From Eudoraea chungangensis (GTDB lineage: Bacteria > Bacteroidota > Bacteroidia > Flavobacteriales > Flavobacteriaceae), in NCBI RefSeq assembly GCF_029360665.1, contig NZ_JARDUB010000003.1, positions 62,001 through 126,000 on the forward strand: 64,000 nt of DNA, given 5' to 3'. This document shows positions 18,591 through 27,136 of this stretch, one piece after another. Under the pieces are notes generated by a model. The model was not told the DNA's origin. It did no database searches and saw only the letters and a list, made by a program, of their open reading frames with translations. The stretch's first letter is position 1. Every line of letters begins with the position of its first letter. The translations under genes and the position numbers were made by a program.

Positions 18591-20024
18591 ATGGAAGAAT
18601 CTTTATTACATAGGCTTTACGCTCCAGAAGAATTCAGGAAAAATGGGCATGCATTGATAGATCTGTTGGCAGATCATATGCAGGAAAGCCTAAAAAATTA
18701 TAAGAACAAAGCAATTGTATATCAGGAACCCCAAGATGAGTTCGAATTCTGGAAGCAATATAAAACAAGTACTTCTTTCGAGGCATTCAATAAAGAAGTT
18801 ATAGCGCGATGCGTACACCTTCATAATCCAAAGTATTTGGGACACCAAATTAGCCCACCAGCACCTATTACAGCACTGAGTAGTCTACTAAATGCTGTTC
18901 TTAATAATGGTATGGGAATATATGAAATGGGGATGGCCCCTACGGCAATGGAAAGAGTTGTATGCAAAGAAATGTGCGAAATAATTGGGTTTACAAAAGA
19001 AGCGGATGGTTTTCTTACTTCTGGGGGTACCTTAGCAAATTTAACCGCTTTGTTAAGTGCAAGGAGTAAAATAGTACATACCAATGTCTGGGAAAATGGA
19101 AACAGCTCTAAACTTGCAGTTATGGTTTCAGCAGAAGCACACTATTGTATTGATAGGGCTGCAAGAATTATGGGCCTTGGTAGTGAGGGTATTATTAAAG
19201 TAACAGTAAACAAGGATTTTGAAATAAGAACAGAACAGTTAGAACTGCAATTTAAAAAGGCCAAGGAGTCGGGTCTGGAGGTATTTGCACTGATAGGCAG
19301 TGCCCCTTCCACAGCAACAGGGATTTATGATAACCTGGAACGTCTTGCCTTATTTGCCGAGCAAAAAAAAATATGGTTTCATGTAGACGGAGCGCATGGA
19401 GGTGCGGCAGTCTTCTCTAAAAAATACAAACACCTGGTAAAAGGAATAGAACAGGCAGATTCAATTGCCATAGACGGACACAAAATGATGATGATGCCTT
19501 CTATCACAACGGCCTTATTGTTTAAAAATGGAAAAAATGCACACCAAACCTTTCAACAAAAAGCAGACTATCTCTTAGAAGAATCCCTGGAAGAAGATTG
19601 GTATAACCTTGCAAAACGCACTTTTGAATGCACCAAATATATGATGAGCCTACATTGGTATATTTTATTACGATTTTATGGGAAAAGTGTTTTCGATTCT
19701 TTTGTTACTACCCTCTATGACTTAGGTAGCGAAATGGGAGAAATACTAGCGCAAGACACAAACTTTGAATTAGCAGTTAAACCAGTTTCTAATATCGTAT
19801 GCTTTAGAATTATTAATCCAAAGCAGTCTGAAGAAAATTTAAATATGCTCAATGCAGCTATAAGAGAGAGCTTATTAAAAGACGGTACCTACTATATTGT
19901 TCAAACTAAACTAAATGGAATAATCTATTTGCGATGTACTATCATGAATCCCTTTACTTCTAAAAAAATCATTAAAGATTTGCTGCAACAAATCAAAGTA
20001 AAAGCAAGAGAATTGTCGGTCTGA
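18591..20024 (+). CDS. Pyridoxal-phosphate-dependent amino-acid decarboxylase (group II)
   Basis: The product, 477 residues from ATG 18591, belongs to the family of aromatic amino acid, glutamate and diaminobutyrate decarboxylases. The conserved HVDGAHGGAAVF segment precedes SIAIDGHKMMMM, where Lys298 binds the cofactor. TSGGTLANLTALLSAR is the phosphate-side motif. It should remove CO2 from an amino acid; the substrate cannot be told from these motifs. A TTG start at 18558 would add 11 residues but falls in the promoter box, so ATG was preferred. It stands alone between two oppositely directed genes. Confidence 0.88.
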   Translation: MEESLLHRLYAPEEFRKNGHALIDLLADHMQESLKNYKNKAIVYQEPQDEFEFWKQYKTSTSFEAFNKEVIARCVHLHNPKYLGHQISPPAPITALSSLLNAVLNNGMGIYEMGMAPTAMERVVCKEMCEIIGFTKEADGFLTSGGTLANLTALLSARSKIVHTNVWENGNSSKLAVMVSAEAHYCIDRAARIMGLGSEGIIKVTVNKDFEIRTEQLELQFKKAKESGLEVFALIGSAPSTATGIYDNLERLALFAEQKKIWFHVDGAHGGAAVFSKKYKHLVKGIEQADSIAIDGHKMMMMPSITTALLFKNGKNAHQTFQQKADYLLEESLEEDWYNLAKRTFECTKYMMSLHWYILLRFYGKSVFDSFVTTLYDLGSEMGEILAQDTNFELAVKPVSNIVCFRIINPKQSEENLNMLNAAIRESLLKDGTYYIVQTKLNGIIYLRCTIMNPFTSKKIIKDLLQQIKVKARELSV

Positions 20025-20052
20025 TTAATATATTCCTTAGCATTGCTTTTTT

Positions 20053-21855
20053 CTATTCCCGCATAGACTCTAAAACCTTTTCCTCTCCTGCCTTGTTAGA
20101 AAAATTAACGGCGCATTCAATTAATGCTAGATGAGAATATGCCTGTGGAAAGTTGCCAAGTAGCCTTTTTGTTTTAAAATCAATGTCTTCACTAAAAAGA
20201 CCAAGATGATTACTATAACCCAGAACTGCATCAAATAATTCTCTAGCCCGTTCTTCTTCCCCAATTTTAAACAAGCTATTAATAAACCAAAACGTACAAA
20301 TGGTAAACGAAGAAGATGGCATTCCAAAATCATCTTCATTTTTATAACGATATAGAAGTCCATCATTACTGAGTTCTTTCTCTATGGCCAATACCGTACT
20401 TACAAATTTAGGGTCTTTGGCATGTACAAAACCGTAGGATTCCATCAATAAAACAGACGCATCTAAGTGTGGCGATCCGTAAGACTGCGTAAATGCGTTT
20501 ACCTTTGCGTTCCAAGAATTCGTTAGAATATCTTGCTTAATCTCCTGTTCTAGCTTGACCCATTTCTCGAGCTTCCTATTCTTTTTTAGAATTCTGGCAA
20601 CTTTTATAGCTCTATCTATTGCTACCCAACAGAGAACCTTGGAGAACGTAAAATGCTTATCCTCTGTTCGCAATTCCCAGATACCTTTATCCGCTTCGCG
20701 CCAATGCCTCGATACGATCCAGACAATACCCTTTGTTAATCCCCATAGTTCTTCTCCATTTTCTATATTCGTATCAAAACGAACCAACTGGGCATGAATA
20801 ACATCCATAAGGATACCGTAAATATCGTTCTGCTTTTGTTTATAGGCTGCATTACCAACCCTAACCGGACTAGAGCTTTTATATCCACTTAAATGGTCTA
20901 AAGTAACTTCTGTTAGTTTCTTTTCCTTATTGATGCCGTACATAATTTGTAGTTTCTCATCCTTATCTGGAATAAGATCAATTATGAATTGCAAATAACG
21001 TCTCGCAACATTCTTATGCCCCAATTGTGCCATAACTTTTATAACCATAGAAGCATCACGTATCCAGCAAAATCGATAGTCCCAATTTCTCACTTCGCCT
21101 ATAGTTTCAGGTAAAGAAGTGGTTGCCGCAGCCAGCACAGCCCCTGTCTTGTCATAACTAAGTAGTTTTAAGGTAATAGCACTGCGGGTAATTTCCTTGT
21201 TATATTGATTATAGGTAGGAGTCCTATTCGTCCAGTTTAACCAATAAACTTTAGTGTTTTCTAGATCCAAATATACTTTACGCGTATTCGGAAGAAGTAT
21301 TTTTTCATTGTATCCTAAAAGGAAATAACCATTTTTGGTCACTTCAATTTCTCTCGCTTCCACAACAGCATTTTTATTAAAAGAAGTATAGAGAAAAATA
21401 GTATCGAATCTTTTAGTATTAGTCAGACTTACAATGAAGTTCTTTTTTACATAAGAATGTGTTTTACCTAAGGCATACTCTAGTCTGGGATCGTAGTTAG
21501 CTCTAAATTTAGGCTTCCCAGAAATATGTCTTATATATCGCACTAGTTCTGGTGGAGAATGGTAACTTCCATTTTCCGCATAATATCTCGGCATAAAATC
21601 GTGCACCTCAAAAACATTATCACCTTCCTCAAATCTCGTAATAAGGATGGCTGTATTTTTCTTGTATCTCTGTCTAATTTTATACTCCTCTGAAACGTTT
21701 ATTTCAAAACTCCCGCCAATCTTTTCATCCAATAATTTTGCAAAAACAGAGGATGAATCAAATTCTGGAAGACAGCACCATTCAACTGCTCCAAATTTAG
21801 AAATTAATGCTGCACTCCTGCAATTTCCAACAATCCCGTAATCTAAGTTATCCAT
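20053..21855 (-). CDS. Glycoside hydrolase family 15 protein (glucoamylase/trehalase-like)
   Basis: The 600-residue protein has an N-terminal beta-sandwich region starting LDYGIVGNCRSAALISKFG, with WCCLPEFDSSSVFA. An (alpha/alpha)6 catalytic domain follows, with NWDYRFCWIRDASMVIKVM near the middle and the SSSFTICTFWFINSLFKIG segment towards the end, as in bacterial GH15 enzymes. There is no signal peptide, so it is probably cytoplasmic. It faces the trehalose-6-phosphate synthase/phosphatase gene across a 102-base divergent gap. Some GH15 enzymes are trehalases, so trehalose turnover is the likely setting, but glucoamylase activity is possible. Confidence 0.88.
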   Translation of the reverse strand: MDNLDYGIVGNCRSAALISKFGAVEWCCLPEFDSSSVFAKLLDEKIGGSFEINVSEEYKIRQRYKKNTAILITRFEEGDNVFEVHDFMPRYYAENGSYHSPPELVRYIRHISGKPKFRANYDPRLEYALGKTHSYVKKNFIVSLTNTKRFDTIFLYTSFNKNAVVEAREIEVTKNGYFLLGYNEKILLPNTRKVYLDLENTKVYWLNWTNRTPTYNQYNKEITRSAITLKLLSYDKTGAVLAAATTSLPETIGEVRNWDYRFCWIRDASMVIKVMAQLGHKNVARRYLQFIIDLIPDKDEKLQIMYGINKEKKLTEVTLDHLSGYKSSSPVRVGNAAYKQKQNDIYGILMDVIHAQLVRFDTNIENGEELWGLTKGIVWIVSRHWREADKGIWELRTEDKHFTFSKVLCWVAIDRAIKVARILKKNRKLEKWVKLEQEIKQDILTNSWNAKVNAFTQSYGSPHLDASVLLMESYGFVHAKDPKFVSTVLAIEKELSNDGLLYRYKNEDDFGMPSSSFTICTFWFINSLFKIGEEERARELFDAVLGYSNHLGLFSEDIDFKTKRLLGNFPQAYSHLALIECAVNFSNKAGEEKVLESMRE

Positions 21856-21957
21856 AAATAAATATTCCGCTAAAAAGCCTTTATTAATTGTTATTACAAT
21901 TCAATTTGACGAAATTTAGAAAAATAAAGTTCATTTCAAGACTATTTTACTCAATTC

Positions 21958-24165
21958 ATGCATAAAACTATCATTATCTCAAACAGACTACCTGTACAAT
22001 TGCAAATTAGCAATGGAAGTATAGAAGCAATACCAAGTGTGGGCGGATTGGCTACTGGAATGAAATCTGTTCATACCAGCGGTGAAAGTCTTTGGATTGG
22101 TTGGAGCGGTTTAACCGACGAAGAAATTCCGGAAGAACTTTCCAAAGATATAGATGACGTATTAAAGGAACATGGTGCTGCAAAAGTAAACTTAACGGAA
22201 GAGGAAGTGAATGGATTCTATTTTGGTTTTAGCAATAGAACCATATGGCCGCTTTTTCATTATTTTATACAATATGCAGAATTTGAATTAAATAATTGGG
22301 AAACCTATAAAAAGGTTAACCAAAAGTTTGCTGATGCCATTTTAGAAAGTGCCGGGGAGGAAGATACCATATGGATCCATGACTATCAATTGATGCTTGT
22401 CCCTAAAATGGTAAGGGAAAAACGACCTAATATTGCCATTGGGTTTTTTCTGCATATACCTTTCCCCTCTTATGAAATCTTTCGTATTATGCCTTGGCGT
22501 GAAGAGGTCTTAGAAGGATTATTAGGTTCCGATTTAATAGGGTTTCACACCTATGACTATGAACGTCATTTTCTTAGTTCTGTAAGGCGTCTATTGGGAA
22601 GAGAAGTGAGTTTTAACGACATTATTGAAGATGATAGAATTATCAAGGTAGATTCCTTTCCTATGGGAATAGACTACGATAAGTTTAATAAAGCCGCAAA
22701 AATTCATCAGGAAAACACAGCAGAGGAACAGTCCGATCTACAACGCAGATTAGATTCACATAAAGAGTCTAGTCCGGAGGCCAAATTAATATTATCCATA
22801 GACCGGCTCGATTATTCAAAAGGAATAGCCAAAAGACTGCATGCCTTTAAATATTTTCTAGATAAATATCCCGAATACAAGGAAAAAGTAAGGCTTATAA
22901 TACTAGCAGTGCCTTCAAGATCTAACGTACCGCAATACCAGCTCTTAAAAAAAGAAATCGATGAACTAGTAGGTCGTATTAATGGAGAATTAGCTACGGT
23001 CAGCTGGACTCCCATATGGTATTTTTATCGCTCCCTTCCTTTTGAAAACCTTATTGATCTTTATACTTCTAGTGATATTGCTTGGTTAACTCCCATTAGA
23101 GACGGTATGAATTTAGTTGCTAAGGAATATATTGCCACGAGAATAGACAAAAGCGGGGTGTTAATCCTAAGTGAAATGGCTGGTTCTGCCAACGAAATGA
23201 ATGAATCACTACTCATTAATCCTAACAATTTTGAGCAAATCGCAGATACCTTGTTCCAAGCAATTAATATGCCTCTGGAAGAACAAAAAACACGGAATGA
23301 GCAACTTCAAAAACGACTGGCACGATATAATGTTGAAAAATGGGCAAACGATTTTATGAGTTCCCTTCAAAACCAAAAGCAAACAGCCGTTGGAAAAACT
23401 TCAAAGAAACTTACTCCGGGGATTTTAAAAAGTGTCTTAAAAAAGTATAACAAGTCTCAAAAAAGGTTGTTTTTCTTGGATTATGACGGTACGCTTACTG
23501 GTTTTAAAAATGACCCTCAAAAGGCCAGTCCGGATGAAGAATTGTATAATCTAATAGATGCTTTGGCAGCAATTCCCGGAAATGTGGTCTATTTAATTAG
23601 TGGTAGAGATAAAGAGACCTTTACACGATGGTTTCTTCCCAAGAAATACAATATGATTGTAGAACATGGGGTATGGCATTCTACTAATGGTGAAGAATTT
23701 AAAATGATTGAGAAAGTCAAAAAAGATTGGATGACCAATATAAGACCCGTACTGGAATCTTTTGTAGACAGAACCCCTGGTTCTTTTGTAGAAGAAAAGA
23801 ATTACTCCTTAGCATGGCATTATAGAAATACAGATCCTGATTTTGGAGCCAAAAGGGCAAACGAATTAAATACAGTCCTTACAAGCTTAATTGCCAACGA
23901 TGACATTAGCGTTCTTAACGGAAACAAAGTCATGGAAGTTAAAAGTAGTAATGTAAACAAAGGTCGGGCAGCCATGCGAGTGCTTTCAGAAGATAGTTAT
24001 GATTTTATATTTGCTATTGGAGATGATTGGACAGATGAATTTATGTTTAACGAACTTCCTGAAGAAGCAACAACTATAAAAGTTGGTCTGCAAAATACCC
24101 AAGCAAAATATTTTATTGAAAACGTTGGCGGTGTAAGGGAAATATTAAAAAAGTTTCTAAACTGA
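21958..24165 (+). CDS. otsAB: Bifunctional trehalose-6-phosphate synthase / trehalose-phosphatase
   Basis: The 735-residue fusion makes trehalose from UDP-glucose and glucose-6-phosphate. The GT20 synthase half covers about residues 1-470, with SNRLPVQL, the WIHDYQLMLVP segment, GFFLHIPFPSYEIFR and IRDGMNLVAKEYIA. The HAD phosphatase half runs from about 495, with LDYDGTLTGF (nucleophile Asp508, Asp510) and a late GDDWTDEFMF motif. Both active sites look complete. Such OtsA-OtsB fusions are common in Bacteroidota. It probably serves as a stress or osmoprotectant pathway, with the divergent GH15 gene as its partner. Confidence 0.95.
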   Translation: MHKTIIISNRLPVQLQISNGSIEAIPSVGGLATGMKSVHTSGESLWIGWSGLTDEEIPEELSKDIDDVLKEHGAAKVNLTEEEVNGFYFGFSNRTIWPLFHYFIQYAEFELNNWETYKKVNQKFADAILESAGEEDTIWIHDYQLMLVPKMVREKRPNIAIGFFLHIPFPSYEIFRIMPWREEVLEGLLGSDLIGFHTYDYERHFLSSVRRLLGREVSFNDIIEDDRIIKVDSFPMGIDYDKFNKAAKIHQENTAEEQSDLQRRLDSHKESSPEAKLILSIDRLDYSKGIAKRLHAFKYFLDKYPEYKEKVRLIILAVPSRSNVPQYQLLKKEIDELVGRINGELATVSWTPIWYFYRSLPFENLIDLYTSSDIAWLTPIRDGMNLVAKEYIATRIDKSGVLILSEMAGSANEMNESLLINPNNFEQIADTLFQAINMPLEEQKTRNEQLQKRLARYNVEKWANDFMSSLQNQKQTAVGKTSKKLTPGILKSVLKKYNKSQKRLFFLDYDGTLTGFKNDPQKASPDEELYNLIDALAAIPGNVVYLISGRDKETFTRWFLPKKYNMIVEHGVWHSTNGEEFKMIEKVKKDWMTNIRPVLESFVDRTPGSFVEEKNYSLAWHYRNTDPDFGAKRANELNTVLTSLIANDDISVLNGNKVMEVKSSNVNKGRAAMRVLSEDSYDFIFAIGDDWTDEFMFNELPEEATTIKVGLQNTQAKYFIENVGGVREILKKFLN

Positions 24166-24279
24166 AACATCAAAATACAGTGAAAGTTTAAACTCAATTC
24201 ACTTAAACAGATTTTTTTTTTAGGCTATGTTAATTTAAATTAATTGGTCTAATTACTTACTTTAATCTAACATCCTTTG

Positions 24280-24287
24280 TAAATTTG
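24280..24287 (+). promoter_or_regulatory. -7 promoter box upstream of the M28 peptidase
   Basis: TAAATTTG matches TAnnTTTG exactly. No convincing -33 element is seen. It would give a leader of about 100 bases before the M28 peptidase start. Confidence 0.4.
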
Positions 24288-24392
24288 CTAAAGAGCAGAC
24301 TAACTATAAACTATGGTTCAAGAACTACCATTTCCTATGGTGATTCTAGTGTAGTTTAGCTTATTAAGCTATCAATTTATAATCACATTCCT

Positions 24393-25727
24393 ATGCATAG
24401 AATTATTACCACCCTCTTACTAATTACTCCTTTGGTTCTTTTGTCACAAAATGATACCCGTATCTACGATATTGTTAAAGAAGTTTCGGCGGAAAGAATA
24501 GAAAAGGATATTACGACTTTGGCCAATTTTGGCACCAGGCACACACTTAGTGATACCGTGTCTGCCACCAGAGGAATCGGAGCAGCAAGGAGGTGGATAA
24601 AAAATGAATTTGAAAAAATTTCATCGGATTGTAATAATTGCCTGGAGGTCTTTTACCAAAAGAATTTGGTTTCCAAAGGTGAGAATGAAAGAATTGTAAA
24701 TGATGTGTGGGTGGTTAATGTTGTTGCTATTCAGAGAGGTTCCCGATATCCAAATAAGTATGTTATAATGAGTGGGGACATAGACTCCCGAGTAAGCGAC
24801 CCCAATAATTTCACTTCCGATTCACCTGGAGCTAACGATAACGCTAGTGGCATGGCAGGAACCCTTGAAGCTGCAAGAATACTTAGTAAGTATAATTTTG
24901 AAAGCAGTATCATCTATGTTGGGCTTTCTGGTGAGGAACAGGGACTTTTTGGTGGGAAAGGTTTTGCCAATTATGCCAAAGAAAACAGCTGGGAAATTTT
25001 AGGGATTCTCAATAATGATATGATAGGTAATACCTCCGGAGTAGACGGGGTAACAAGCAACAGAGACTTTAGAATATTCTCAGAGCCTGTTCGGGCCAAT
25101 GAAACAGAACAAGAGAGGAAGGCAAGAAGGTTTTATGGAGGGGAAGTAGATGGCATTTCCAGACAATTGGCGCGCTTTATACACAAAACTACAAAAGAAT
25201 ACATGCCTGAGATGAACCCAATGATGATTTATAGATTAGATCGTTTTGGAAGAGGAGGCCATCATAGACCTTTTAATGATCTTGGTTTTCCGGGAGTGAG
25301 AATTATGGAGGCACATGAAAATTATACACAACAACATCAAGACATCCGGGAAGAAAATGGGATAGCCTATGGCGATGTTTTAGAACATGTTAATTTTGAG
25401 TATGCAAAGAAACTTACAGCGGTTAATGCCATAAACCTGGCGTCCATAGCCTGGGCTCCCCCAGCTCCTGAAAATGTGGCAATAGGAGGAATTGTGCAAG
25501 CATCTGCAAAATTCAAATGGACAAAAAGCCCAACCGCTAAAGGCTATAAAATTTACTGGAGAGATACCACCTCTCCAACCTGGGACTATAGCCGATATGT
25601 TGGTGATGTAGACTCGGTAACCCTAGATGGTATTGTGATCGATAATTATTTCTTTGGTATTGCCGCCGTTGGAGAAAATGGACATGAGAGTATTATAGTC
25701 TTTCCTAACAAGGTCTTTAGAGATTAA
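24393..25727 (+). CDS. M28 family zinc aminopeptidase with C-terminal fibronectin-like domain
   Basis: The 444-residue secreted protein has a signal peptide (MHRIITTLLLITPLVLLSQ) and an M28 catalytic domain. Visible ligand motifs are SPGANDNASGMAGTLEAAR, GLSGEEQGLFGGKGF with the Glu pair, NNDMIGNTSG, and EAHENYTQQHQ. The usual first-zinc His of the HxD motif is replaced by Asp129 (SGDIDSR), an unusual feature. From about residue 345 (WAPPAPENVAIGG) a fibronectin type III-like domain follows. It probably removes amino acids from peptides in the periplasm or outside. The next gene starts 3 bases after the stop. Confidence 0.88.
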   Translation: MHRIITTLLLITPLVLLSQNDTRIYDIVKEVSAERIEKDITTLANFGTRHTLSDTVSATRGIGAARRWIKNEFEKISSDCNNCLEVFYQKNLVSKGENERIVNDVWVVNVVAIQRGSRYPNKYVIMSGDIDSRVSDPNNFTSDSPGANDNASGMAGTLEAARILSKYNFESSIIYVGLSGEEQGLFGGKGFANYAKENSWEILGILNNDMIGNTSGVDGVTSNRDFRIFSEPVRANETEQERKARRFYGGEVDGISRQLARFIHKTTKEYMPEMNPMMIYRLDRFGRGGHHRPFNDLGFPGVRIMEAHENYTQQHQDIREENGIAYGDVLEHVNFEYAKKLTAVNAINLASIAWAPPAPENVAIGGIVQASAKFKWTKSPTAKGYKIYWRDTTSPTWDYSRYVGDVDSVTLDGIVIDNYFFGIAAVGENGHESIIVFPNKVFRD

Positions 25728-25730
25728 AAC

Positions 25731-27059
25731 ATGAGATTTAAAAATCGAATATTTTTCCTTTCTGCACTTTGCATCTCTTTTTTCATTTTTACAAATTGCA
25801 GGCGCACTGAAGAAAGCGTAGATATTGACATAGACAGTCTTTACCTTCCAGACCTTAACAAACTCTACACTTACTATGATTTAATTGAAACTCCTTATCA
25901 GTATAGAGTTTTTGCCGGCAAATTAGTAAGGGCAAATAGAGATCTAAACTCCTCGGAAATGTATGTTGAGGCGGCGGCTCTTTATCATCATGCCGGTGTA
26001 AAGGATTCAGCAATAATAATACTCCATAAGGCTATTGATCATGGTTTGGCCAATCCAAAAATTATCTCAAAACTCTTTGGTAATGAAACTCCTTATAATA
26101 CCGATAGTTGGGAGAGGCTGCAAAAAAGACTGGATTCTATACAGCTGAAACTTCAAAAAGTATCGAACTATGATCTTGAGACAGAGGCGATGTCAGAATT
26201 TTGGGGGTATTTAAAAAGAGCTCTAAAAGATACTTCTAATGCAAAGCGCATATTTAAAGAGTATATTTTTGAAGGTCCAAAAGCGCTAAGAGATTTCTAC
26301 GTGGTTCGTTATTTAAGTCTGGAAAATATGTACGGCCAAATGGTTAATGGTTCGCCTGACTACTACAAGTATTTAGAAAAACAATTTAATGTAGACAGTG
26401 TCAATGCAATGCGGAGTACTACTACCAAATGGATGAAAAAGTTCAAAGCTTTATACCCAGAGGCTGTATTTCCCAAGGTTTATGTAGTGCCTGGAATACT
26501 AAATTCGGGAGGGACAGCCACTGAATTGGGTTTATTCGTTGGAGGAGATATGTATGGCAAATCTGCGAATATGCCAGTTAGAGGTCTCACCACGTGGCAA
26601 AAGAATGCTATCATGAACTTGAGTGAACTTCCAGGGTTAACCATACACGAACTGATGCATTTTCAACAAAATTATCAGGATTTTGAATATGGTGATACCG
26701 TATTAGCCCAAATAATCGGCGAAGGTGTTTGCGATTTTATGGTAGAACTCTGTTCTGAAATTCCATTGGAAAATTCCAATCTGTCTTATTTGGAGATGCC
26801 CGAAAACCAAGCAAGGATATTTACAGATCTTAAAGCAGATTTGTTCAGCGAAGACAATTCAAATTGGCTATATAATGGTGGTTCTATCGAAGACAGGCCT
26901 CACGACCTAGGTTATACAGTAGGGTATTTGATTTCTAAATCTTATTATGAAAATTCTGAGAACAAGCAAAAAGCGATTTACGAATTACTTAATTCTTCTG
27001 ATTTTATTTCCATCTTAAAAAATAGCTCCTATTCTTTTTTGTTGGAAGAAAGTATTTAA
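25731..27059 (+). CDS. Putative zinc metallopeptidase lipoprotein (DUF2268/GldB-like)
   Basis: The 442-residue protein has a signal ending in a lipobox-like FTNC (Cys23). A helical, TPR-like N-terminal part (YVEAAALYHHAGVKDSAIIILHKAI) is followed by LTIHELMHFQQ, an HEXXH motif at His306-His310, with a downstream Glu in GEGVCDFMVEL. The layout resembles DUF2268 and GldB-type predicted Zn proteases, but I cannot assign a named family. It begins 3 bases after the M28 gene and lies before an M1 peptidase gene, so a peptide-degrading or envelope role is likely. The catalytic activity is inferred from the motif only. Confidence 0.72.
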   Translation: MRFKNRIFFLSALCISFFIFTNCRRTEESVDIDIDSLYLPDLNKLYTYYDLIETPYQYRVFAGKLVRANRDLNSSEMYVEAAALYHHAGVKDSAIIILHKAIDHGLANPKIISKLFGNETPYNTDSWERLQKRLDSIQLKLQKVSNYDLETEAMSEFWGYLKRALKDTSNAKRIFKEYIFEGPKALRDFYVVRYLSLENMYGQMVNGSPDYYKYLEKQFNVDSVNAMRSTTTKWMKKFKALYPEAVFPKVYVVPGILNSGGTATELGLFVGGDMYGKSANMPVRGLTTWQKNAIMNLSELPGLTIHELMHFQQNYQDFEYGDTVLAQIIGEGVCDFMVELCSEIPLENSNLSYLEMPENQARIFTDLKADLFSEDNSNWLYNGGSIEDRPHDLGYTVGYLISKSYYENSENKQKAIYELLNSSDFISILKNSSYSFLLEESI

Positions 27060-27136
27060 TTCATGAATTAAAATTTTTAATATTTCAGGTTTCCTCCAAA
27101 GCCAAGGAAACTAATTAGACCTATAAAAACACATCT

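Noticed and set aside
24300-24370. ATGGT/ACCAT/ATGGT segments considered as switching hairpins in the M28 leader
   Set aside because: The arms are only 5 bases long and frequent by chance in AT-rich sequence.
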